Under the pieces are notes generated by a model. The model did not search any database and was not told where the DNA came from. It saw only the letters and a program-made list of their open reading frames with translations. DNA of 64,000 nucleotides from Muribaculaceae bacterium (GTDB lineage Bacteria; Bacteroidota; Bacteroidia; Bacteroidales; Muribaculaceae). This document shows positions 29,201 to 37,077 of this stretch, piece by piece. Position numbers and translations under genes: made by a program. Position 1 is the stretch's first letter. Every line of letters begins with the position of its first letter. The stretch is taken from positions 1 to 64,000 of the forward strand of contig JAMPDX010000005.1 in NCBI GenBank assembly GCA_023665425.1, written 5' to 3'.

Positions 29201-30028
29201 GTTGGTAGTGCCTTGGCCGTAGAGTATGTTGGTACCGGGCAGGAAGGATGTGCCGCAGCCGCTGCGCACCTTGCCAATGCTCGGGCCCCAGCTGTAAGTG
29301 CCATCCTCGTTGATGGAGATGTGGCTGCCCACACCATCCCATGTCTTGGTGGTCATGTCATAGAGGAACGCCCAGCCACCCAATGAGAAGTTAACCAGAC
29401 AGGTGAACTTTGTGCCGTCGGCCGAGAGGTCGGTGGCATATATCTGCTCCACACCATATTCGCCGAGGGTGCCTTCGTGGGAGTAGGGGATAGGTATGTT
29501 GTCGGGAGTAATATCGCGAGGAGTATCGCCGGAGAGGTCCCATACGCGCACTGTGGCGTGCATATACTCTTTCTCGGCTATGGTGCCTATGGCTATGCGT
29601 CCGTCGGGGGTAACGCGCTCAATGCGTCCCATCTTCCAGGGATGCTTGTTCTCCACTATCTCCCATTTGCCGGTAGAGGCACGCCAGATGGCAGGCTTGT
29701 GGTCGTAGTTACCCACTACAATTTGGCCGTCGTCGGTGACGTCGTAGGCGGTGATTACACCAATATTGTTGCCTTCTTCTTCGGTGTACAGAGGGGTCAC
29801 AATATTGTTTTCTACGTCATATAGTCTGGCGAATGAGTAGTAGACCTCGTCGAGCACAGATTTGCCGTAACCCACAGCCCACTTGCCATTGTCAGAGAGC
29901 CTGTTGACGGCACCACCGTGAACACGGTCAGCAAGGACGCGGATGTCAGGAGCCGGGTACTCAGTGGCCGCTTGAGCCGACAGAGTCAGCAGTGAGGCGG
30001 CCAAGAGCCCAAAAGTTTTTAGTCTCAT
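26210..30028 (-). CDS. Giant secreted multidomain protein with Omp28-like thioredoxin domain, paralogue A
   Basis: 1272 residues with a signal peptide (LLAASLLTLSAQAA). Visible regions: an N-terminal part of about 370 residues with propeller-like repeats (DNGKWAVGYGKS, DDGQIVVGN, PDGRIAIG), two Ig-like domains with the repeated ISPADGT motif near 500-620, a jelly-roll-type segment with NKWMYYNG and WWTVMES near 650-830, another beta domain, an Omp28-related thioredoxin-like domain with CPNC and the cis-Pro AAPTAVINR, and a C-terminal sorting-type tail (EVYSVDGMK). Known: Omp28-related proteins are surface proteins of Bacteroidetes. It is a tandem paralogue of the next gene upstream. Substrate or role unknown; a redox or adhesion function is only inference. 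Confidence 0.75.
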   Translation of the reverse strand: MRLKTFGLLAASLLTLSAQAATEYPAPDIRVLADRVHGGAVNRLSDNGKWAVGYGKSVLDEVYYSFARLYDVENNIVTPLYTEEEGNNIGVITAYDVTDDGQIVVGNYDHKPAIWRASTGKWEIVENKHPWKMGRIERVTPDGRIAIGTIAEKEYMHATVRVWDLSGDTPRDITPDNIPIPYSHEGTLGEYGVEQIYATDLSADGTKFTCLVNFSLGGWAFLYDMTTKTWDGVGSHISINEDGTYSWGPSIGKVRSGCGTSFLPGTNILYGQGTTNTGESGMLWWDVSKDEVTVLPINAGGGDFFGGIMDMTGTVYGSKDYSGPIRDWGFKVGDYWYDIAVVLDQLWGINWEQQYSHDEYGYTGTFLGASPDGLTLLVADYSMSPYNTYVFRLTAPLKDIVKDFDLLGNYSVSPMSGASFAQLKDIRVRFDRPITVLNEYNGVTVYDEDGTAIANSISLSLDPGDSKTLTMTFRNRRLEEGKLYTVVIPAGTVCITGDHDKQNSEIRVTYKGRPAAPVAPISISPADGTEVVQINATSNPVTLRFNSELSVVDGSGMKLYMVNDDNSRDEIATLSGSITGNELSIYPILEQRLAKGTNYEVVIPAGRVADISGADPNEEITIKYTGAYVPEINIVDGVLFEDNFDQGLTNKWMYYNGNVDSEPTDLMQSWGFVNNYPWWTVMESTDALGQSAATHSMFKTPARADSWMVAGPLYIKDETTFLSFNSQNYLEGVADRLKVVAYTTDDVYTSLTQTIVDNMRYYGEVIYDEEQTPGTSEELLAGDWKENIVKLDKFAGKNIYLAFWNDNRNKSAVFVDDVKVAMDVKFALMNITPATMVAKDDVEVKGVLQVMSETETFKGYSIKLLDANDNILSEMSDPNVTASKGWKLEFTMPNKLTTPVGKETRYKISVTMGESTEVNEFSVQNLARQTTKRVVIEEMTGQNCPNCSLGHAAIDWLEKDLPGLVLPIELHTYTGDPWSNARLVSITQNLGLNAAPTAVINRIKGNDGSYLAISPMAISGNNHVYKNAGVWYDYVISELETMAPADIDVTDITYDDETRTYTADINVTYALDMENINHNLLIEICEDGLEGTQDNNRAVYEDPALGDWGKGGIYGQSSVNYTYHNVARNWSGSTFNGTGGLIPVNVEAGKSYPVQMSINVPKGVEPGNTHITAMLIDSQSGKVLNANRMRSADSTAVESVESTPLSVVVKGHTINVLTAGEVEVEVYSVDGMKIASAAGIDTLSCEVNGYRGIAIVMVKSAYGLKPYKVMLR

Positions 30029-30051
30029 GGTGATATAAATTAGTTACTTAG

Positions 30052-30083
30052 AAGCCGGCAGACGTTTCACCGTCTGCCGGCTT
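30052..30083 (-). terminator. Hairpin between the two giant paralogues
   Basis: AAGCCGGCAGACG and CGTCTGCCGGCTT form a 13-bp stem with a six-base loop. A nearly identical stem lies at 34031-34060, which fits duplication of the gene with its flank. Confidence 0.75.
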
Positions 30084-30131
30084 TATCGGTTGAGCTTTGC
30101 GGGCATCACACCCGCAGGCCGTGGGCTGATT

Positions 30132-30155
30132 AAGTTATTTTTTAATCATCACTAA
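30132..30155 (-). repeat. AGTGATG-family half copy
   Basis: TTAGTGATGATTAAAAAATAACTT on the minus strand equals one arm of the elements at 5363 and 8449. It directly follows the stop of the gene that ends at 30159. Confidence 0.55.
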
Positions 30156-30158
30156 GGA

Positions 30159-33100
30159 TTAACGGAAGAGTACCTTGTAGGGCTTGAGGCCGGCAGCGCT
30201 CTTAACCATTACGATGGCGATGCCATGATAGCCTTCTGCCTCGCAGCTTACAGCATCGATGCCGGCAGCTGATGCTACCTTCATACCGTCGATGGTGTAA
30301 ACCTCTACCTCAACTTCGCCGTTGCAAGTCACCATTACGGTGTTGCCCTTGACAGCTACTGCGAGGGTTGCATCCTCTACACTCTCAACAGATGAGCCGG
30401 CTGAAGACTTCATGCGGTTGGCGTTGAGCACCTTGCCGCTCTGTGAGTCTATCAGCATAGCTGTGATGTGAGTGTTGCCGGGCACTACGCCGTTGGGCAC
30501 GTTCAGAGTCATCTGTGCGCGGTAAACCTTACCGGCCTCCACATTCACGGGGATGAGGCCACCGGTACCGTTGAAGGTTGAGCCGGTCCAGTTGCGAGCC
30601 ACATTGTGGTAAGTGTAGTTAACGGAAGACTGACCATAGATACCACCCTTACCCCATTCGCCGAGTGCGTCATCCTCATAGACTGCGCGGTTGTTGTCCT
30701 GGATACCCTCCAAGCCATCCTCGCAAATCTCGATCAGAAGGTTGTGGTTTACATTCTCAATGTCGAGAGCGTAAGACACCTCGATGTTGGCAGTGTAGCG
30801 ACGAGTAGCTTCATCATAAGTGATGTCAGTGATGTCGATGTCGGCTGGAGCCATAGACTCAAGTTCGGCAACTACATGATCATACCATACGCCGGCGTTC
30901 TTGTAGATGTGCTTTTCGCCGTCGATAGCCATCGGGCTAACGATAGTGTAAGAGCCATCGGCATTCTTGGTACGGTTGATTACTGCTGTAGGAGCGGCAT
31001 TCATACCCAGAGAGCGGCAGAGAGACTCAACGCGAGCGTTGCTCCAGGGGTCACCGGTATAAGTGTGGATCTCGATGGGGAGAACCAGGCCGGGGAAGTC
31101 TTTCTCAATCCAGTCGATAGCAGCGTGGCCGAGCGGACAGTTGGGGCAGCCCTGGCCGGTCATCTCTTCAATTACTACACGCTTGGTAGTCTGGCGAGCG
31201 AGGTTCTGAATTGAGAACTCATTAACCTCGGTTACATCACCCATAGTGACAGAGAGCTTGTAGTGTGTCTCCTTACCTACGGGAATCTGAAGCTTGTTGG
31301 GCATCTTGAATTCGAGCTTCCAATCCTTGGCGGCAGTGACATCGGGATCAGCTATCTCTGAGAGCACCTTGTCCTCAGAGTCGAGGAGCTTAATGTCGTA
31401 ACCCTTGAAGGTCTCGGTCTCACTCATCACCTGAAGTACACCTGATACTTCTACCTCATCCTTGTTGATTACAGAGACGGGAGTGGTGTTGAGCAGAGCA
31501 TACTTGACATCGAGAGCCACCTTGACATCGTCAAGGAAGATGGCAGACTTGTTGCGGTTGTCGTTTACGAATGCGATGTATACGTTCTTGCCGGCGTATT
31601 TGTCGAGCTTGACAGTATTCTCCTTCCAGTCGCCGACGAGCAGAGCTTCGCTTGCACCGGGAGTCTGAACTTCGTTGTAAACCAGGTCACCATAGTAGCG
31701 GATATTGTCTACAATGGTAGAAGTGAGAGATGTGTAGACATCATCAGTAGCATATACATAAACCTTGAGGACATCATCCTTGTCGGCCATGTAGTTCTGA
31801 GACTTGAATGCGAGGTATGCGCTATCGTCCTTGATGTTGAGCAGAGAAGTCACCATCCAAGCATCAGCGGCGGCAGGAGACTTGAACATGGAATGAGAAG
31901 CGGCGCTCTGGCCGATAGCATCATAGCTCTCCATTACAGTCCACCAGGGATAACCATTGCTAAAGCCCCATTTCTGTATCTCGTCTGTGGGTTCGCTCTC
32001 GGGGTTACCATTGTAGTACATCCATTTGTTGGTCATACCGGAATCGAAGTCATCCTCGAAGATGACACCGTCTACCACATTGATCTTAGGCACATAGTCG
32101 CCGGTGTAGTGGAGCACGATCTCCTCGTTGGGGTCAGCACCGGAGATGTCGGCTACAACACCTGCAGGTATCACTACCTCATACTCAGAGTCCTTAGCCA
32201 GACGCTGCTCGAGCACGGGGAAGACGCTCAGCTCATCGCCGGAGATTGAGCCGGAGAGAGTTGCAATACGCTCGCGAGAGTTGTTCTCACCAATCAGGTA
32301 GAGCTCCATGGCTGATGTGTTGCCCTCTACAGCTGCGATATCGCAGTTGAAGCGTATGATGATGGGGTTGGATGTGGAGTTGATCTGAGTGACAGTAGTG
32401 CCATCAGCCGGAGAGATGGAGAGGGGTGCTACAGGAGCTGCGGGGCGGCCCTTATAAGTAGCGCTTATCTCCTTGTTGGTGCGCTCTTTGTCACCCTTGA
32501 TTGAGATGATGCCCTCGGGAATTACCACCTTGTAGTTCTTGCCATCATCCAGGCGGCGGTTACGGAAGGTAGCTACCACTGCCTTGGAGTTGCCCGGGTC
32601 AACACCCATTGATATGGAGTTGGCGATAAGCTGGTTGTTCGCATCATAGAGAGCTACAGAGTTGAAGTCGCCAACCACGTCGACGTCGCGGTCGAATGTC
32701 ACCTTCACCTCACGCAGGTTAGCGAAGGAAGCGCCGCTTACGGGAGTGACATAATAGTTGCCGAGCAGGTTCACTTCGTCAGCTATCTCAGTGAGAGGAG
32801 CGGGTAGTTGGATGACGTATGACTGATAGGGGCTGGTAGAATAATCAGTCACCAGGAGAGTGCGACCATCGTTTGATGTGCTGACAAATGTGCCGGTATA
32901 GCCGATGCCATCGTGAGCATACTGCTCGTCCCAGTTGATGTCCCACAGCTGAGTTACCACGGTGGAGAAGTCATACCAGTAGTTACCTACCTTGAAGTAC
33001 CAGTCGCGCATGGGGCCTGAATAAGCCTTGGAGCCGTAGATGACGCCATTGCCGTCAGTGCCGCCATACTCATATGTGCCTTCGGGTACGAATGAGATCT

Positions 33101-33986
33101 GCTTGCTGTCGATGTCGTAGGTGTAGATGCATGATGAGTCATCCAACAGATAGGCATCGCCGGAGAGCAAGCGTGTGCCGGGCACATAGTGAGCTGTCTC
33201 CAGAGCATAGATGTTGTCTTTGTGGGTAAATTTATATTTACCGTCAGGCTGCACCTCTACATCAATACCGAGTGCAGTCCACTCCTTTTTGTTCATGTCA
33301 TAGATGAATGACCACTCGTGGGCGGCACCAAACGAGAAGTTCACAAGAGCAGTGAAAGAGCTGCCGTCAGGGGCAATCTCAGAGGCGTAAATTTGCTTTA
33401 CACCCTGGTCGCCGAGTGTGCCGTCAGTACCGTAAGGGATGGGCAAGTTGTCGGGAGTGATATCCACGGGAGTCTCGCCTGAGAGGTCCCATACACGCAT
33501 GCTGCACTGCATGAAGTCGTTGTTTGAGACAGTACCGATGGCATAGTGTCCGTCGGGAGTCACACGGTCTACACGACCGGCGTAGCGATAATTGGGGTCT
33601 TTGTGAGAGAGCACAGACCACTTGCCGGTGGATGCGCGCCAAATGGCCGGCTTGCCGTTCATCTGACCTACAACGATTTGTCCGTCATCAGTGACGTCGA
33701 GAGCCTGCATGGTGGAAATAGTGTTAGCCTGCTGCTCTGTAAAGAGGTAAGTCACCTCCTTTGTCTCTACATTGTACAGACGCGGGTAGGAGTAGTTCTC
33801 CTCTTGAGTGGCAGACTTGCCATAACCAACAGCCCACTTACCATTGTCAGACATCTGACGCAGACCACCGCCATAGTTGCGGTCTATGACAGTGTTGATG
33901 TCCGGAGCCGGGTAGTTGGAAGCGGCCAGGGCTGAGAAGCCAATCATCAGGCCTGCTGCCAAAGTTCCGAATTTTTTCAGATTCAT
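30159..33986 (-). CDS. Giant secreted multidomain protein with Omp28-like thioredoxin domain, paralogue B
   Basis: 1275 residues, collinear with the gene at 26210-30028 over its whole length. Signal peptide GLMIGFSALAA, the same N-terminal propeller-like repeats (DNGKWAVGYGKS), Ig-like domains with ISPADGT, the NKWMYYNG segment, the Omp28-like domain with GCPNCPLGH in place of CPNCSLGH, and the same C-terminal sorting-type tail (EVYTIDGMK). The thioredoxin-like part and tail are the most similar; the N-terminal third differs most. Tandem duplication is the simplest reading. It could be the lower part of a transcript starting at 39002. Confidence 0.75.
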   Translation of the reverse strand: MNLKKFGTLAAGLMIGFSALAASNYPAPDINTVIDRNYGGGLRQMSDNGKWAVGYGKSATQEENYSYPRLYNVETKEVTYLFTEQQANTISTMQALDVTDDGQIVVGQMNGKPAIWRASTGKWSVLSHKDPNYRYAGRVDRVTPDGHYAIGTVSNNDFMQCSMRVWDLSGETPVDITPDNLPIPYGTDGTLGDQGVKQIYASEIAPDGSSFTALVNFSFGAAHEWSFIYDMNKKEWTALGIDVEVQPDGKYKFTHKDNIYALETAHYVPGTRLLSGDAYLLDDSSCIYTYDIDSKQISFVPEGTYEYGGTDGNGVIYGSKAYSGPMRDWYFKVGNYWYDFSTVVTQLWDINWDEQYAHDGIGYTGTFVSTSNDGRTLLVTDYSTSPYQSYVIQLPAPLTEIADEVNLLGNYYVTPVSGASFANLREVKVTFDRDVDVVGDFNSVALYDANNQLIANSISMGVDPGNSKAVVATFRNRRLDDGKNYKVVIPEGIISIKGDKERTNKEISATYKGRPAAPVAPLSISPADGTTVTQINSTSNPIIIRFNCDIAAVEGNTSAMELYLIGENNSRERIATLSGSISGDELSVFPVLEQRLAKDSEYEVVIPAGVVADISGADPNEEIVLHYTGDYVPKINVVDGVIFEDDFDSGMTNKWMYYNGNPESEPTDEIQKWGFSNGYPWWTVMESYDAIGQSAASHSMFKSPAAADAWMVTSLLNIKDDSAYLAFKSQNYMADKDDVLKVYVYATDDVYTSLTSTIVDNIRYYGDLVYNEVQTPGASEALLVGDWKENTVKLDKYAGKNVYIAFVNDNRNKSAIFLDDVKVALDVKYALLNTTPVSVINKDEVEVSGVLQVMSETETFKGYDIKLLDSEDKVLSEIADPDVTAAKDWKLEFKMPNKLQIPVGKETHYKLSVTMGDVTEVNEFSIQNLARQTTKRVVIEEMTGQGCPNCPLGHAAIDWIEKDFPGLVLPIEIHTYTGDPWSNARVESLCRSLGMNAAPTAVINRTKNADGSYTIVSPMAIDGEKHIYKNAGVWYDHVVAELESMAPADIDITDITYDEATRRYTANIEVSYALDIENVNHNLLIEICEDGLEGIQDNNRAVYEDDALGEWGKGGIYGQSSVNYTYHNVARNWTGSTFNGTGGLIPVNVEAGKVYRAQMTLNVPNGVVPGNTHITAMLIDSQSGKVLNANRMKSSAGSSVESVEDATLAVAVKGNTVMVTCNGEVEVEVYTIDGMKVASAAGIDAVSCEAEGYHGIAIVMVKSAAGLKPYKVLFR

Positions 33987-34030
33987 GTTGATTGTGTTAT
34001 TTAGTATTAGTGTTAATAATTTGTTTTGGT

Positions 34031-34060
34031 AGCCGGCAGACGGGTCAAGGTCTGCCGGCT
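34031..34060 (-). terminator. Hairpin after the 950-residue secreted protein gene
   Basis: AGCCGGCAGAC and GTCTGCCGGCT form an 11-bp stem, with the same stem sequence as at 30052-30083. Confidence 0.65.
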
Positions 34061-34123
34061 TGGTTATTTCAGTTGCCGCGGCCCACGGGGGCTCATCGGC
34101 AAAGGAGGTTTAGAAGTGGTTTA

Positions 34124-36976
34124 TTACTTCTTGATGATCTTCTGGCCGTTAACGATATACAGGCCGGCGGGCAGAGCATTGAAGTCTTCGGCGTTGCCGT
34201 TATTCTTAACTACCATACCGTTCACGCTGTAGATATCGAGAGCTGCGTTCTCACCGAAGATTGCGCTGATGCCCTCTGTATTACCGAGGACATAAGTCAG
34301 AGTGTAAGCGGGGTTGTAGTGGCCCTTAGTGCCGTTTGAGCTCTTGTACTCAGCATCGAATACGAGACCCTCGGGGAAGACTACCTTATAATTACCGTTG
34401 GTGAAAGAAGTATTGTTCTCATCAGCCCAAGCTACATCAGCTGTGAGGCTGAATGTGTACTCTGTGGGCGCAGTGAAGTTGTTCTCAATACCGGCTGCTG
34501 TGCAATACCGAGTCTCGTTCTCGCCGTCAACCTTGTAAACCTCAACGTATGTACCCTTGATGAAGTCGCAGTATGCTACCTCAGCAAATGTGAGCTTGAT
34601 AGATGAGAGTGAAGTCAGTGTTGAGTTGTCTGCGGGGTCAACAGCTGCATACTGCAGGTCAGCAACTGCCTCTGAAGTAGAAGTACCACCCTGAACAGTG
34701 AAGAAGTAGTTGAGCTCGGGAGTAGTCTTGTCGCCATTTGCGTTGTCGATAGCGCCCTTGCCAAGTACGAAGTTATAAGTACCGTCCTCAGTTACATTGA
34801 ATGTGTATGTGAACTCAGTAGTGCCGAACCATGCATCGGGTTCAGGAGAAACTTGTGCAACCTGTACGTTGCCGGCTGCCTCTACTTTATAGAGAGTAGC
34901 TTTGTAGCGATCGGGATTCTCCCAACCGTAAACTACAGGCTCGTCAAACTTCAGAGATACAGTCTCGAGCTTGCTGACAACAGCACCATTCTCGGGAGTA
35001 ACAGTGGGAACGATTTCACCCTTCTCTGTGGGATCCTCGCCACCACCGGCGATAGTGTAAACGTATACGAGCTCGGGGCAAGCGTGACCCATTGCACCCT
35101 GATTCTCGTCGTAAGTAGAGTCATACAAAGCACCCTGAGCAATTACGAATTCATAATTACCTGCCTCGCTGATAGCGGGAGAGAATGTGAAGGTATACTC
35201 AGTGGGGTTGAAGAAGTCGTTATCTACACCGGCAGCAGTGGCAACCTGTGTACGAGTAGTGCCGTCGATTGAGTAAAGAGTTGCACTAACACCGGCTTCC
35301 ATGTTATAGTATGTGGTTTTGTTGAACTTAACGTTGACAGAAGAGATTGACTCAACTGTTGCACCGTTCTCCGGAGTTACGCTTGTGGGGATGTGGTCAT
35401 AAGATACAGTGGAGGGGGTGTTGTCCTTAACTGTGTAAACGAAAGTAGCAGACTTGGTTGAGCTTGCTGAAGACTCCTGACCTACGTTGAAGTAGTATTT
35501 GGGGATCATCAGAGCGTATTCGCCGGGAGTAGTGATGGGTTCAAACTCCCAAACCATTGAGTAGTCATCATACTGAGTGGGCACGCCAAGAGTGCGAACA
35601 GTGTTACCCACCTTGTCGCTGATAGTAGCAGGACTTGAAGCAGCATAGCTATAAGACATAACGCCGGCCTCGCTATTGGTGACGATGATGCGTGAGAGCT
35701 CGTCTACCTCTGCATTGTTAGCGGGCAATGTAGCTACTACACCGGGATTGCCGAGTTCAGTAGTCCAGTCCATAGAATAGTCATAGTCGTTCAGACCATC
35801 TTCGTAGCCACCGTTACCCTTGACGGGCAGACCATCAGCATCAGAAGCACGAACATTAACGTGCAGACGACCTACTGCTGCAGAGAGCGCGCTTGAGTTG
35901 ATAGTGAACTCCCAAACATTAGAGTAACCGTTAGTATCTGTCTCACCTACTGCTTTGTAAGTACCTGCATTTGCAGTACCGACACCTTGGCCCAGAGGAT
36001 ATGTGAAGGCAGTGGGCTTAACAGGACCTGAGTAAGTGATGGTGAAGTTAGCCATGCTCTCATCGTCGATAGAGTAAACGTCGGGGTCGGGAGATACAGT
36101 CTCAACTACGTAGGGGCTATACTCAGTAGCTCTGGTCAGACCCTGGAAGTAGATGGCTGTCTCCAGCTCTTTTGACATCTGGATCTGGTCGGGACGGGGA
36201 TACTGGTTGGTAGCAACGTCATAACCGATACCTGAGAAGATGAGCTCCATCTTGTACTTGTGACCGTCAACCAGATAGAGGGGCTCTCCATTGATGTTTA
36301 CAAAGAGACCGTTTTTCCAGTGGTCTTCTTTGTCTTGATAGCGGTTGAAGTCATAACGGTTGTCGTTGCCTTGACGCAGATAGATGGCGTTTACATAGTT
36401 ACCGTTAGCATCTTTATCCTCACCGGCAGTTACATCCCAGATAGTCCAGCCGATGTAGTTAACAGCATCGTCATCAGAAGTGACGAATTTCACCTTGTTA
36501 ATAGTGCTCTCACCGAAAGAGGCAACTTTTTGATTGTTAGCGGGGTCAGAAGAAATCAGAGTGATTTCGGGCCATTCGCCACCGGTTTCAAGTGAGGGGT
36601 CTTTGAGAGTGAATGTTGCAACGGCAGTCGTGGCGTTATTCTCACCGCCGGCAGTAAGAGCGCCTGCGGGGAAGAAGAGTGTCCATTTGCCATTCTCTTT
36701 AAATTGAGTCTCATCAAATTTAATCAAGATGGCGCCCATGAAGTCTTTGTAATCGGAGGCTTTAACTTCATCCCCGGACTCACTCATCATGTAGGGCTTC
36801 TTGTCGGCATTGACAGTGGCGCCGCTACAAGTTACATTCATACTGCTGAAGTACTGTACATCGTCGATTGTTAAGCCGGGAGTAGGATAGGTCACCGTAA
36901 TGGTCGGGAATGCCATCGCTACCGCGGCTGTGCAGACTACTGCAGCAGATGCAAGTAAAGATCTTAGTACATTCAT
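34124..36976 (-). CDS. Secreted protein with repeated beta modules and C-terminal sorting-type tail
   Basis: 950 residues with a signal peptide (LLASAAVVCTAAVAMA). The second half holds at least three related modules of 110-130 residues, each starting with a VTPENGA or VDPADNS motif, followed by SxxxVxLKFxE and ending in a FxYTxxG-type strand; related modules with LISSDPANNQ occur near 165 and 410. These resemble Ig-like surface modules. The tail (LDIYSVNGMVVKN, then GLYIVNGQKIIKK) is a type IX-style C-terminal signal. No catalytic motif is seen. It lies in a run of secreted-protein genes in the same direction. Function unknown. Confidence 0.7.
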   Translation of the reverse strand: MNVLRSLLASAAVVCTAAVAMAFPTITVTYPTPGLTIDDVQYFSSMNVTCSGATVNADKKPYMMSESGDEVKASDYKDFMGAILIKFDETQFKENGKWTLFFPAGALTAGGENNATTAVATFTLKDPSLETGGEWPEITLISSDPANNQKVASFGESTINKVKFVTSDDDAVNYIGWTIWDVTAGEDKDANGNYVNAIYLRQGNDNRYDFNRYQDKEDHWKNGLFVNINGEPLYLVDGHKYKMELIFSGIGYDVATNQYPRPDQIQMSKELETAIYFQGLTRATEYSPYVVETVSPDPDVYSIDDESMANFTITYSGPVKPTAFTYPLGQGVGTANAGTYKAVGETDTNGYSNVWEFTINSSALSAAVGRLHVNVRASDADGLPVKGNGGYEDGLNDYDYSMDWTTELGNPGVVATLPANNAEVDELSRIIVTNSEAGVMSYSYAASSPATISDKVGNTVRTLGVPTQYDDYSMVWEFEPITTPGEYALMIPKYYFNVGQESSASSTKSATFVYTVKDNTPSTVSYDHIPTSVTPENGATVESISSVNVKFNKTTYYNMEAGVSATLYSIDGTTRTQVATAAGVDNDFFNPTEYTFTFSPAISEAGNYEFVIAQGALYDSTYDENQGAMGHACPELVYVYTIAGGGEDPTEKGEIVPTVTPENGAVVSKLETVSLKFDEPVVYGWENPDRYKATLYKVEAAGNVQVAQVSPEPDAWFGTTEFTYTFNVTEDGTYNFVLGKGAIDNANGDKTTPELNYFFTVQGGTSTSEAVADLQYAAVDPADNSTLTSLSSIKLTFAEVAYCDFIKGTYVEVYKVDGENETRYCTAAGIENNFTAPTEYTFSLTADVAWADENNTSFTNGNYKVVFPEGLVFDAEYKSSNGTKGHYNPAYTLTYVLGNTEGISAIFGENAALDIYSVNGMVVKNNGNAEDFNALPAGLYIVNGQKIIKK

Positions 36977-37077
36977 AAGAAGGTTGATTTAAGTTTTGTT
37001 TGGGACCGCAAATACCCGAGCTGGCTTTTGGTTTATTGCTCGGCACCGGTATTCACGGGCCCATGATTTAATTATGT

